A program made the translations under genes and the position numbers. Of a DNA stretch of 64,000 bases, positions 22,221-34,700 are shown piece after piece. The stretch is taken from the NCBI GenBank assembly GCA_015501585.1, contig JADNRY010000108.1, positions 124,001-188,000 of the forward strand. Direction: 5' to 3'. Positions within the stretch are counted from its first letter, which is position 1. The number at the start of each line of letters is the position of its first letter. The DNA comes from Rhodocollybia butyracea (lineage: Eukaryota > Basidiomycota > Agaricomycetes > Agaricales > Omphalotaceae). The notes beneath the pieces are model-generated. The model saw only the letters and a program-made list of their open reading frames with translations. It ran no database searches and was not told the DNA's origin.

Positions 22221-24344
22221 TCACTGGTTTTTCGACTTGACTTTACGTCGTTGAGTCCGGATGTATTTTCGTGCTTTCGGAAGACCGAACTACGTTGGGA
22301 GGGAGGGGGTAATCGGATGAGCTTTCGACGTACAGAATATTTTTTGGACATATGCACGTACCTGTACAATAGTATAGGCTACTAATAAAGTAGCGCCAAT
22401 ACCCCAGCCGAGTTTCACATTTCTAGGAAACGGCTGGAACATTCCTTGGCTCCATTTTCTAATGACAAGTAGCTCGGTTGCGATAGTAGCTAGAAGAAGC
22501 CAAACGTGCTGGCCCATTCGTACCGCTCTCCTACAGAAAAAGGTATCATGAAATCTTTGGCGCAGGGGAAATAAACGGATCGGACTAACCGCGGGTCACT
22601 GATATACTGGAAAAGCTCCCGAACGGCGGGAAGAGCCCAGAGAAACACGAAAGCGAGTCGAGCGATTACGAAAGGGTGATCCGGTTCCATCCAGAGAAGA
22701 GTCTGCGTGCAGAGCAGAGCATCAGCGAAGCGATAGATAACGAAGAAAAAAAACATCATATATGTATACCCACTTTCAAATAAAACGGATTAAGTTCTGC
22801 AGCTAGAAACACCGACAATAACAAAACCACACTGAAGAAATGCGTAAAGTCTGTCGCGGTGCCCCATTTGAAGGCGGTAAAATCATGTGGAGAGAACTGA
22901 GTAAGAACCCTTTTGGCCTTCGAGCGTAAACCCCGTGTTTGTCGAATTCCTCGCCATTCGTACGGCTAAAAATAAAAATGAGGAAAAAAAAAACGCAACG
23001 AATGGACCACCGGAATGGCGTATGCGTTAGAAAAAAACTCACTTTGACCTCGAAATATTGACAAACTTTCATGCCTGTCCGGAACCAGGAGCATGAGAAA
23101 AGAAGGACGAGTGGATTAGGAAGGACGACTGACCGAGGTAGGTTCCGAGCCAATTACAGATGAGGACATCTAGGAGCCACTACAGGGACTCAGTTTCACC
23201 GGAGGTGTTCTCGAAAAGCGTTGCATGAACTTACGTGGTCCCACCAGCACTGAGAAACGATGAGAGTGGATACCAACGGGATGGGAAGCTAAATTGTGGC
23301 GCGTACCTCTGCAAAATTTGCGAGCTGGTGTTGCAAGCTATATTCAGCCAGCTCGAAAGCGATACTAAGAACCTAGCAACACATACAAAAAAAAGAATCG
23401 TTATTTCGCTCAGCAGATGCGAAGAAAAAATCAAGCATACCCAACAGAACCAATAATCCCGAAGGATCATGGCTTTCCCAAACCACCCTAGAGTATGCGC
23501 AAGACAAAAAATATCCAGCGCATTCCATATATTCTGGAGCGTCAAAGTACAGTCCTCCGCATAGCTCTTTTCTGCGAGCGGCACGCCTAGATTCGGATCG
23601 ATATATTTCATCATCGCTCTCGCAGAATCGAGATCCTGAAACAGCAGGAACACAAGCGCAAGCTCGTAAAGCAGATTCAGCCCCAGAACAATTCTCCAAA
23701 AAGCAGGATGGGGTCTGATGAACGGCCCGTCGCGGAACTGGAGCATCGAGAACATCAAGAAGGAGGCTATGGCGGCATAGGCACCGCTAGAAAAAGAAGT
23801 GTGAGGATCAGAACGTATAAAGATGCACCAAAAGATGCAACTATGCAACTACCGGGACGTACACGCGTTGTTTATCTTGTCCTTCCTCCAGTACGTCTTG
23901 CGTCGTAGCTACATAGGCCAAGACGACTAGACCGATTCCGAGAGCAGATAGGGTTATCGGTTTATAGAAGAACCTGGGAGAAACGCGTCAGGAGAACCGG
24001 TGCAACAAGTCAATGAATTTCGCCCAACTCCACACTAGTATCGTGCTTTTCCTGAAAGGGAACGATTTTGGTGTATGGTTCTGTCCGGTCAGCCTAAGAA
24101 GATGAGTTGGATTAGATTTTGTTTCGATGATTGGGCCAAGGACCATTATCGTACGTACATCGTACCCTGGTAGATAGAAAAGGATGAATTATGGATTTTT
24201 CTCTCACAAAAAGGAAGACTCACAACGAACAGGAACTCCATGTAAACCAGGAATTGGTTCAGGTACCGGAGCAGTATCTGACTCTTCTGCAGGCGATGTT
24301 GGAGACAAGTCTGGATTGTCGGATTCTTTGTTGACGGATGTCAT
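22221..24344 (-). CDS. Phosphatidylserine synthase, base-exchange (PTDSS) type
   Basis: A multi-pass ER enzyme that exchanges serine for the head group of an existing phospholipid. I read 13 exons, all in frame: 24224-24344, 24159-24166 (8 nt), 24029-24093, 23863-23973, 23441-23786, 23307-23372, 23235-23249 (15 nt), 23134-23179, 23043-23074, 22774-22965, 22590-22702, 22362-22530, 22221-22289. They sum to 1,353 nt (450 residues), the usual length. Family motifs visible are EKHDTSVEFFYKP, FIRPHPAFWR, AEDCTLTLQNIWNALDIF, NFAECWWDH, LICNWLGTYLG and ECWWD-adjacent membrane helices. The C-terminus is short and basic (RTQRRKVKSKNQ). The CWWDH core is encoded by a 15-nt exon. Single-exon alternatives are excluded by stops. 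Fungi usually also have a CDP-diacylglycerol type enzyme elsewhere. Confidence 0.9.
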
Positions 24345-26042
24345 GGGCAGTCAAGATGGATGTCGGTTCGGGAAGGCTGAGGCGCCGAAGCGAAGTCGTT
24401 GCTGCGTTGGCGTTGTCGTTGTGTGGAAAAATGACGCCCATGCGCAACGTGCGAAGAGCGGGTGGCACGTGCGATATGAGTGATTTGCAGTCTCTTTCCT
24501 CAAGAATTCTTTTGTTTTGTCTTTTGTTTAATGTTTTGTCTTTCTTCATTATTTCTTCTTCTTCGCAATCAGCTTGATCTTTTCTCAACCTGGACAACCT
24601 GATGATGATTTGGTGATACGGTACAAACTTGCATCTATCATTTGTCCGGCAACGAGGAGATCATAGAGCAGGGGAAATACTCTGTGTCCTTGGCTCTGTG
24701 ACACTCTCAATTGATGCTGAGAGCAGCGAATTTGACATACTCGACTAGTCACTTAGACACGTACTATGCTCTCGCTGCCACAGATCATCTGTCTGTCGTC
24801 AAGTTATTAATGGTGCCACTGTGAAGGTCTGTACCCCGAAACGTCTGATACGAATCACTGATTTCGATTCTCCCAAAGAACCTCTGCAGCTCTCTCGACC
24901 TGGTCCATGCTCGAAGAAATCTCGCAAGTACCAGTCATTAACGAGAATCTGATGCTATCGAAGTCAACCCAAAGCCAACCGCCAAAAACTCGACCGGGGC
25001 GTGGCCGCTGTAACAGACACATCTTACTGGTTCACAATTGACTTTTTGGTCCAACTTCTATGAAATATAACGTGACTCACAAAGGGGAAATGAGATTAAC
25101 TCTTCCGATGTACCCGATATCTTGGAAGGTTTTGTTTTTTTTCTTAGAACCAGGCGCTGGGCTCATGACCCGCCTTCCGCGGATGGATTCTGCGTAGGAA
25201 ACAAACAAACAACGATGGCAATCTCTCGAGAGTACACACATCATCGCGTGCCGTTGAAAGCTCCTCGAACAATTACGTCCCGCCTGGCATCAGACAGTAC
25301 CGGTAGAACTTTCACTTGAGCTCGCCTCGAGGTACTACAGCGCCACACCAAAACGCTCTGGAAGATCACATCTTTAGACCCAAACTGGCAAATGCTCGGG
25401 TTTTAAAAAGCGCCTTGCGATTGGGTACGTTTGCCCCTCCCTCATTTTGTGACAATCTTGATAGATTGTCGTAGTAAATACCCATAGGCATTTGCGGGAA
25501 CAATATGCTTTCAATATTGGTTAGTGTGATTGTTTTAGAGTTTTACTCTCAGTGCAGGACTAGGAAATGTCGGTCGATTTGAGGCGCAGATTTGCGGGTG
25601 TGCTGGGATTAAGATTATTATGAGGCCCCTCTAGAGGACCTTCTGGATCGACGATGCCGGCATGACACCGAAAGATACGGCGCTTTTCCAAGAATATCTT
25701 GTTGTGTGAAGCTGTATGACTCTCGGGACAATCGGTCGGTAAGAGTAGAGGATGTCGATGAATATGTATATGTGTATGTTACAGTTTGGAATTTTGATCC
25801 TCAGGGCGATATACCCCATTTTCGATGTCACGGCGGTGAATTATATGTGTCACGCATTTATTCCATGTCCACGAAATCGGAAAGGGTTTGCTATCTCAGG
25901 GCCTTCTTGTCTTCTTTTTTCGCGTTGCTCATCTCTGCCGGCATTGATCTCGCAATCCTGGATCTAGTTATTAAAACCAGAACCTCTTAAAGACGTCCAT
26001 ATAAATTCTTCAGGTCTGTCCACTTTACCTCTTTACTTTCTG
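24345..26042. other. Intergenic, divergent promoter region
   Basis: About 1.7 kb between two divergently transcribed genes (phosphatidylserine synthase and the Zn2Cys6 factor). No third gene is supportable. Confidence 0.45.
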
Positions 26043-27589
26043 ATGAATTCTGATCAGTATCAGCCACTACAACTCAAAGGAGAGATTATGGACCTCGAGT
26101 TCACACAAGATACCGACCATCGGCAAGTAACAAGTCGCGTCCATTCTGCTCCCAACTCATCCAGTATCTAGCAAACGGAGAAGGAACAGGACAACTCAGA
26201 GCTGCCTCAACTGCCATACTTCCAAACGAAAGGTCTGTCACCAACCTACACAGCTTCAAACCAGCCGCTCAGCCAATTTCTAGTGCGATCGTAAACGACC
26301 TTGTCAGAGATGTATACAACTTGGCTTGGTAAGTTAACTGACCGTTCAACACAACTTTCATTCAACTCCTTCAGACTGGTCTTTGCGTCTACGAAATCGA
26401 TGACCCGGCTCTAAGGTGCGTTTCGTTACTTTCGCTGGTAAGCTTGCGAGTCAATCGGAACTCTTTTTTCTAGAGATGACCCCACCATCGACGAAACTAC
26501 ACGTCTGAGGAATAGGATTGCTGAACTTGAAAGCCTAGTGCGAGAACTTCGCGGTTCGTCCAAAATGTTACTCGTGTTGTTGACTACTTGGCTCAGTTGG
26601 CACAGGAAAACCTCATCCACGCTGGGCGGATAGTAATTTTCGGGATGGCGATCCGAGCGAGAAATGGCACTCTCGTGCAACAAAATGTGCCCCTTCCAAG
26701 CGACGCGCTCCTTCTCCCGAACTAGTCCAGGACCAGACTGCTCCACATACTAACGGTCGCGGCCCAAACAGCCTACATTCCACACTGCTGACGCCAATCA
26801 AAACTGAATCTTCTTCGGAACCATCCCACTTGTTTCGCTTCTCTCCATCTCCCGCTCCTTCCATGCGCTATCACACCTTCCAAGCCGATGTCCGTTCCCC
26901 TCCTCCTACTTCTCCCTTCGACGGAACCTCGCGTTCATCATATCGCGGCACCAATACCAGCGGATCTTATCATCCTCCTGTTCCGACTCCTTCTAGTCCC
27001 TATAGCACAGGCCATCCGGGTTCTGGTCCTTCCTCGTACTCTGACGGTGGGAGCAATTACTTATCCGGAAGCGATGACGGCCGTTCATTCGCTGGCGAAC
27101 ACTACTCCAGAAATAGCCCTCCGCACCCAGCATTCTGTCCTTGTCGCACGAGTCCGGCCCTTGGCCACATCTACATCTCATTATCACAGCAACTCGAGAG
27201 CACTGCTCATCATATCCGCCAATACTCGCATCATCCGCCGAGCTCCCAGTGTCAGCTGTATAGATTGATTATGGAACTTGATCAGGTTATGCAGTACGTT
27301 GTTTTTCATTTTATCCCGTGTAGCCTTACCAACGAACTGACGATGATGGTGTTCTTTTTTCAGAGGGATCGACTCGAGCGACATCTCGCGATCATCGTAT
27401 GACAGCAATACACCAACAGACAGCGATATCTTGACCCCCCTTTCTGCTTCCAGTGGTCCAACCAGCTTCCATCCGAGTTCACCAGGCGGCGTCTCGCCAC
27501 ACGAGTGGACAACCCTAAATACATCTGGCTACAATCCCTATTTCCCGGTCCCATCTGGGGAGCATGGCATGTACACACATATTGCTTGA
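26043..27589 (+). CDS. Zn2Cys6 (GAL4-type) transcription factor
   Basis: A nuclear DNA-binding regulator with unknown targets. Exons: 26043-26122, 26172-26232, 26284-26328, 26375-26415, 26474-26553, 26597-27293, 27364-27589, giving 409 residues. Residues 38-66 form the binuclear zinc cluster C-x2-C-x6-C-x5-C-x2-C-x8-C, preceded by a basic run (KRRRNRTTQS). It is followed at about 75-100 by a short leucine-zipper-like helix (TRLRNRIAELESLVREL). The rest is a disordered Ser/Pro/Tyr-rich region, probably an activation domain; no fungal_trans middle homology domain is present. The first intron must use a GC donor (GCAAGT at 26123), since only that choice puts the zinc cluster in the frame of ATG 26043. 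The gene ends 121 bp from the convergent TANGO2 gene. Confidence 0.88.
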
Positions 27590-27710
27590 TTTAGATTTCA
27601 TTGCGGACTTTTATTACCTACCTGCTTACGAATGTCTTGAATTTATGCTCTCGTATGACCCCACACGGCCTGACACTCAGGGACTCTATTTTGTTTCCTC
27701 TTTCATTATC

Positions 27711-28790
27711 TTATGTTACGCTATCTAGTTTGAAGCAAAACCTACGTTCCGAAGAGACTGGTATCCTTTCTATTTTTCCATTCATGTCCTTCCATATGTC
27801 CCGTTCAATGAATGACACATGCCCGTCTCTGCGTATGAGAATCACTGTCGAAAGTCTCGTACCATACAACGTTGGATTGTTTTCCACAGTGATCGGAAGC
27901 GGCGTGACCTCGATGGTGTTGCGGAGTTCAGAACGCATTGTAACAGGTGTAGGACTTTTCCATCTGTGGAACATAAGTACTCTAGCAAGCACAAAATTTG
28001 ATCGAATCAAAAGAAAGAAACAACCCACGCAAGTACCTCGAATAAGCGATTCGTAAACTCAGCCTCTGTCAGCGATTGACTCTTGAGGGCAGCCCGAAAG
28101 TCTTGCAAGCCATGCGTTACTTTTGGCCACTCGCTTCCCCCTTTGCCATCGACTCCATTCGAGAATCCCCCTCCTGCTTTCTCGATATCTGACAGGGGCC
28201 GAGAAGAAATCGCACCACCGGCTCCTGCGTTGCTGACAAAAGAAGCGTCGTATGGCAACTCATTAGCACTAGATGCGCTCGGGGCAGGGGCGAGCAGAAG
28301 CAAGTTGAATCCGGCATATTTGGCGTCCCAGGGATAGAGCTTTTCGACGTGCTGCTGTAACGAATTCCCAGTGTGCAAATCCGACAGCAAAAAGGACGAA
28401 ACCAGGGATCCCCGAGACGAAGTGAACTTGCTAACGGGTTCAGTGATATTCGTCCTATCAAACTATCTTTTGGTATCTTTGACAGATAGATGGTGGAGTC
28501 GGTGGAAATTGAACTTACAGCAGAGCTACTTTTCCGGACCGAGTCATACCAAACCAGGTCCCACCGCCCACCTCGTCGATCCCTGAAAGGATGCTATTTG
28601 GACTGGCCTCGTGTCCAAACGAATGGAAGGTTGCGCTTCTAGTTGGCCGATTTAAATATTCATCTCGATTGCTGCATACGATGCTGGGGTTCAGAGTCAT
28701 AAAGTGTCAGTACACAGTGCCTCGTTTCTTCAACGGTTTTCCTCACAGAGAATAATCCGGGTGATCAAGGGTCCAAAACACGATGCACAT
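27711..28790 (-). CDS. TANGO2/NRDE-domain protein
   Basis: A TANGO2 (DUF833, NRDE) family member, implicated in ER-Golgi organisation and in heme or lipid handling in other eukaryotes; the biochemical role is not settled. Exons: 28747-28790, 28519-28683, 28029-28454, 27711-27981, in frame, 301 residues. The start MCIVFWTLDHPDYSLIVCSNRD has the invariant N-terminal Cys2 and the CSNRDEY motif that names the family. It is followed by SGIDEVGGGTWFGMT, KYAGFNLLLLAP and the C-terminal YGTRLSTVILIRRDG. It is divergent from Arp6 with 378 bp between starts and convergent with the zinc-cluster factor. No damage is visible. Confidence 0.92.
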
Positions 28791-29168
28791 CTTCCCAAAA
28801 GTCCCGAGCTTTTTTGATATCCAAGAGGCCTTAAATTAGGCATCGCCCGGTAATGATCCAGGTTGTCCAGAAAAAAAAGGGAGCATACTTACTCACTTTG
28901 CAAGTACTGTACTAAAACTAAATAAGAACATTTCAGATGAATGGGGGGCAGATACATGAAAAAATGTTCTGATGGAAAGAAACCTTGAACACCGGATCGA
29001 ATAGCGAGATATACAAACAAGTCAGAACTGGCTTTGATACTCCGACCTGAGCTAGAAGTCAGTGTATCGAAGTAAGAGCCAAAAAGAAAGATTGCAGTGC
29101 GGCATCAATCGGAATTTCCCACGTTCATCCCACGTTCAGCTTTCTGACTTGAACCGCGTCAATTTCTC
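28791..29168. promoter_or_regulatory. Shared bidirectional promoter region (TANGO2 / Arp6)
   Basis: 378 bp between two divergent ATGs. No TATA box or named operator is obvious. The duplicated CCCACGTTCA (29119 and 29130) is the only repeat motif I noticed. Confidence 0.5.
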
Positions 29169-30988
29169 ATGAAAAATATCATCGCTATTCTCGATAATGG
29201 CGCGGGTTCAATTAAAACGGGTGCTGTTACGCCAAGCTCACCGCAACATGAACCTGCGAGGTTAGCCCATCTTTGACATATCGGATTTCTACACAGAACT
29301 TGAAATCGTCCCCAAGACTCGTCCCAAACGCAATCATTCGTTCAAAGGGTGACAAAACAACTTATTTCGGTCATGAAATCGCGAGGTGTAAAGATTACTC
29401 CTCGTTGCACTATAGATTGCCTTTCGAAAAGGTCTGGATCGGAGCCCGCGCACGTTTGCACCCCTCTACTAAATCTTACACCTCCTAGGGATACGTCGTT
29501 GATTGGGACGCGGAAAAGGCTATCTGGGATGGTGTATTTTCTGAACAAGTTTTGGGGGTAAGAGTTTCAATAAGTTATTATGTGCGAGTGTCACGCGTAT
29601 TTAGCCTATTTGTTAGGTTAATACAACAGAGTCGAGTCTCGTCCTTACAGAACCATACTTCAATCTCCCAAACATTCAAGACGTATACGACCAGTTTGTC
29701 TTTGAAGAATATGAATTCCTATCGTATCACCGATGCACTCGTATGCTCATTCTTTTTCTTCGAGTCTCGTACTATCTAGGTATTAAAAGCCTCCAATAGC
29801 GGCATCGTTGATATCTCACGGAAAGCTCTTGGAAGCACATGGGTTACCTCCCCCAGAATGCATGCTAATCGTCGATTCAGGCTTTAGTTTTACTCACGTA
29901 GTGCCTATACTCAATGGCAGCATTGTCTGGTCTGCAGTCAGAAGGTTCGTCCTGGTCGATCCTCTGTATAAGACTCACCCTTCCCACAGATTGGATGTTG
30001 GCGGAAAGCTACTCACGAATCACTTGAAGGAGCTCATATCGTTCCGACAGTGGAATATGATGGACGAGACATACATCATGAACGATGTCAAAGAGGCTTG
30101 CTGTTATGTTTCAACGGACCTCAAAAAAGATATGGAGACAGTACGGTATGGCTCCAAGTCTCATTGGCCTCTATTAAGTGATTGATAGCCTCTTCCAGGT
30201 CAGGGGCTATGAACCCAATCGTACAACGATACGTGCTTCCTGACATGTCAACAAACAGAAAAGGCCGTATACTTAGACCAGAGGACATGGTTCTTGATTC
30301 TGAACAGGTCCTCGTCATGGGAAACGAGCGCTTTTCGGTCCCAGAAATACTTTTCCGACCAGATGACATTGGTAAGTTGATACACTTTGCGATGCTCAGT
30401 GCACTTTCACCCCAGAAGTTTTCTAGGTCTCAACCAATCAGGGCTTGCTTCGACAATCGCAATATCAATATCATGTCTGCCTGAGGATCTACAGCCCATG
30501 TTTTGGGAAAACATTGGTCTCATCGGAGGAAATACCAAATTTCCAGGCTTCCAGGAACGACTGTGAGCTTTTGACTAGATCCTAGCCACCATTCTTTTTA
30601 ATCGGCATCTAGCCTATCAGAACTTCAGTCCCTCGCGCCCATGAACTCTGAAGTGGTTTTATACAAATCCGACGAGTATGTCCACGCCCTTTTCACCCAT
30701 CTCTCTTATCCTACTGACCTGTTCAGTCCCATTACCGAAGCCTACAAATCAGCAGAAATATTTGCTGCAAAACCAGATTTTCCCAGTCATTGTGTCACGC
30801 GTTCCGAGTACTTGGAAAGTGGAAGCAACGCATCACGGAGAAAGTTTCGCGATTGGAAAGTACAGGCGGAAAAGGCCCACGTAAATCATGCCGTTGAACG
30901 GACGAGAGATGAACATTCTCGCTCTCAGCCCATTATTAGACCCCGGGGAAGACCACGAGGAAGCACTTCGAGAGGGCAAGGCCGTTAA
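29169..30988 (+). CDS. ARP6: Actin-related protein 6 (SWR1 complex subunit)
   Basis: A nuclear actin-fold subunit of the SWR1 remodeller, which deposits H2A.Z. Ten exons: 29169-29260, 29317-29431, 29489-29557, 29617-29740, 29800-29944, 29990-30145, 30199-30371, 30427-30562, 30613-30675, 30727-30988, giving 444 residues. Landmarks: [16 protein letters not shown] (phosphate loop 1), [31 protein letters not shown] (phosphate loop 2), [37 protein letters not shown]. The order and the VDSGFSFTH and [14 protein letters not shown] signatures fit Arp6 rather than actin or other Arps. After the normal end (about residue 395) there is a basic tail of about 50 residues with an AT-hook-like core (RGRPRGS) close to the stop. 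Two acceptors were chosen to keep the frame and homology (AATAG at 29799, CTAG at 30612). Confidence 0.93.
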
Positions 30989-31777
30989 GGCAACACCGCG
31001 TTATATAACTTTCTTGCCTTGCATTTGTAGTCGTAGCAATTATGTTGAGCTTCTTTCTCGTCTTTTACAGACACAAGCGGCGTATCATTGTGGCTCTGAA
31101 TGGTCTTCTTTATTTGATTCATTTCTATCCTTTGAATTTTTCGAAGGTGTGAGCGCTTGAGTTGTGGGCATCTCCATCATGATATCTACAACATTCTCTG
31201 TTGGCATCTCCTTCCTCTGTTTTTCATTTGCGATTGTTATCTCACTTGGTAACCATCCAAGAGAATTCACAATGAATAAACCGGGTGAGTTCAACTGCCG
31301 AGGAAATAACGTCAGAAAAAATGTACCAATATCGGCGAAGCGAGAAAAGCGTATGCGCCGGGGATGTAGCTCCCAACACAGCGTAAGCTTATTTAAGAAG
31401 GTGAATTAGAGGTGAAACAATTGAATAATTTGTTCGGGGAAAATTTGTTCAAGGGAAATTCGTGAGCCGAGCGCTGAGCGTTCAACGAAAATCTCAAGAA
31501 GCACTGATTTCACTACGCTGTGCCTTGAGGAGAACAGCTGAACCATAGTATTACTATTACTGAAGAGACTCAAACCAAAGGTCAAAGCGTAAAATATTAA
31601 AAGACGGCATACTTCCGGACCGGTCTATATATTAAAAGTGTATAAAAGTCTGGGATGAACACTGGGGATATCGATGATTCCATGAAGACAGAAAAAAGTA
31701 CGGTTACTGTACACACGAGATAAAACCAATAGCAAGAGTGTGTGTGAGAGACACCATTTTTCCGAAACGTTAGTTCA
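30989..31777. other. Intergenic (convergent gene ends)
   Basis: About 790 bp between the Arp6 stop and the importin stop. It contains short open frames without support. Confidence 0.5.
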
Positions 31778-34700
31778 TTATGCAGCGACAGGCGGTTCAT
31801 CAGCAAGTCGCATAACTTCCATTAGTAAGGTCTGCTCCTCTACATTCAGAGCAGTGGTCGCGGCTTGATAACCAGCAGGGTTTCGCATTTGGAAAGCTAA
31901 ATGGCAATTGTTAGACCAGAATTCAGAGCACTAGTAAGATTTTACCTGTAAGGGATTGCTTGAAAGCCGCGTAAGGATTAACGCTATCAAGTGGGCTGAT
32001 GTATCCCAGCTCTTCTTCGATGTCGCTCTCTTCGCTTTCGTCGTCGACATCATCTCCTGAGGCCAGTTTTTCGGATTTGGCGCGAAGACGGGCCCCCTGA
32101 AGTTATCGCTTGTTAGTAGAATAGCATCAGTGTATACGCAAGACATACTTCGCTTGCAAGCATCTCTAAGTAAGCTGAGTCCTCATCCCAGACGTCCTCT
32201 AGGAAAATTAAGACGGAGCTCAAAAATAAGAATACCAATCGACTAACCGTCATCTCCATTTAAGTTGAGAACCTTTTCATCGTCAAGATCATCGTCGTCA
32301 TCATCGTCCTGAAGAGCCTCTTCAAGAGCCTTTCGGTCTAGATCCCGAGTCATCAGAACTGAGTCATCATTGAACTACATAAAGCTCACCTGCAATGGCT
32401 TGGGGCAAATCCTTGAACAATTTCAACGCCCCCCCAACAATACTTGGCCATCCTTCTCGAAGGGGTTCGGGGACCATACCAGGCTCTACTTCCATCAAAG
32501 CTGCTAAAGTGACGATGCTGAGCTTCTTGTCATGGACTCTAGGAAGCTTCTCGTTGTTGATAGCGGCAAACCACTTGTTGAAAAAAACGCGGGAAGCGCC
32601 CGGGCGGGTGGTTTCCATAAGAGTTAGAGCAGCCGAAGGGTTGTATAAAACACAATTAACAGATACTTCGAGGAGAGCGAGCTTGAGCGAGTTGGTCTCC
32701 GCTGCTTCCAGTCCTTCAAAGGTGGTAGCGATTATGGATTGGAGGAGCTTCAAGCATGCGAGTGAGTGGACACAACAGATAAAGATAGAAGGCGAGGCTT
32801 ACATCATCAACGTGTCCTCTCAAATTGAGCAACATCGACTCCGCAAGCTTGCATCCGTTGACACGGTCGTTTTCACCGAGATGGTCACTTGTAATCGAGG
32901 TATTATAGATGTCAAACAACATCTGCTTGTAGTCAGTGCGTTGCTTGATGGTTTCTGCCCCATAGGAAATGAAGTTGTCGAGAGAAGGAAGCATTTCTGT
33001 ACAAAGGTTCCATCAAGAGAGAGAACTAAAAAAAAACAGAAATCAGTCACCAACCTTCCAGGAAATCCACCGCATCATTTTTGAATAATTGATAGGTCAG
33101 CTCAAAGACAGGCCACATGTTGGGAGATACAGAGTGTAGTTTGAACGTTAGACTGTCGATCAAGTCATACATGTTGTCGAATAGGTCTAATGATGATGTA
33201 TGAGGATGATAGTCGCGAATGTATGAACATGCTTACCGAGAAGCTTATTGTTCAAGGTGTACACGATAATGGGGATAATAATCTCTTGAATCTGAGCAAG
33301 GATTTCGGGAGAGCTGTCGACAGAGGTAACAATCTACCAAAACACGAAAAGGTTGAGAAAGGAAATCCCATTCTCGCAATAGAAGCAGATCCATACCGTC
33401 CAGATAGTTTTTGCAACACCCATGGCAGCGTATGTTTTATCATCGTCAGCATCAGCCATTATAGATTCCAGATCATTGCTACTTGAGTCGAGAGAATCCT
33501 GGTTGTTACTCTCCCGAGCGAGACGAAGGTACGATTCACACTAAACCAGATATTACTCACTCAGTTATGTGAAAGGTTAAACGACTCACTAGTCTCGAAG
33601 TAAGCTGAGCAGCGACAGGAAGCAACTCCTCCTGGAACTGCTCCACCATCACTTCCATACTGTGGTTGAGGATATCAATGTCGGTCTCATCAGAGAGCTT
33701 GAGGAGATCTTGGATAACTTTGCCAACCTGAGGCGCGACCTGGTTGCGAACTAATGATAGGACGCGTTAGTACTGTGAATCGAGCTTGACAGATATAGAT
33801 CACCAGATTCTTGGGAGACAATCAGCTCCGTCAAAGCAAGCGCGGCGTGTACCCGGACGGGGAATTCCTGGTCATCGAGTGCAGTGGCGACAGCATGAAA
33901 ATTCGCGTTGAGGTTCTAAAAAATAAAGTAGGCAAATGCTCGAAGAACGTTGCAAGTAACAATAACAAACCTCCTCACTAGACCAAGTCATCCCATTCTT
34001 AGCTACAGTCCCGACAACCTCGCAAGCCTAGCCATAAATGGAATGAGTTAATGAACTGTCTGTCCACAAAAAGAGAATGAGACTCACGATACTCCGTAGA
34101 TATGGTTCTGGGCTTGAAAACTCAGGAGTGACAAACTGTTGGACGAACTGCTCCATGTTATTTCGCACCTCCGGGTGCTTCATGATCCAGGGTCCGAGGG
34201 CGGCGGTCATATTTAGGGCACCGAACCGTTGCTGAGGGGCCGAGTTACTAGAATGGCCAATGAGCGCAGCCATAGAAAGTTCGAGTACGACTTACGACCG
34301 TAAGATATTGTTGATGAAGCCGAGAATAGGCATGAACGTGGTTTTGGTCCTATTACCGGCGAGAGAAAACAGGAAGGTGGTAGCAGCGGAGACCGGTGTG
34401 GCGTAGCTCTCGTATTCATCTATACATGATATGACGAAATATAAAAAAAGATGGGCAACAAATTCACATACCAACGGAAACACGGATATAGTCCACAGGA
34501 TCATTCTCCCAAAGGGCTTGTTTCGTAGGCGTGAAACAAAGATGAGGGAACGCAAATGTGGAGACAATGGTCTCGAAATGGGGTTTGAGAAGCGTCCACG
34601 TCGATTTTGGTTTCACGCTAGAATAACGTTGAGTAAACAAAGGCAGATCCCGAAAATTGGAACGTACCATTCGGTGAAAAAGGAGAAAATGTGGTATTGA

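Noticed and set aside
23231..23848. A single 205-codon membrane ORF
   Set aside because: It is only one exon of the phosphatidylserine synthase gene plus intron readthrough; the real protein needs 13 exons.
31164..31409. A small membrane-like ORF of 81 codons after Arp6
   Set aside because: The N-terminal hydrophobic run is the only feature. No homologue is recognised, and the location between convergent 3' ends makes it likely chance.
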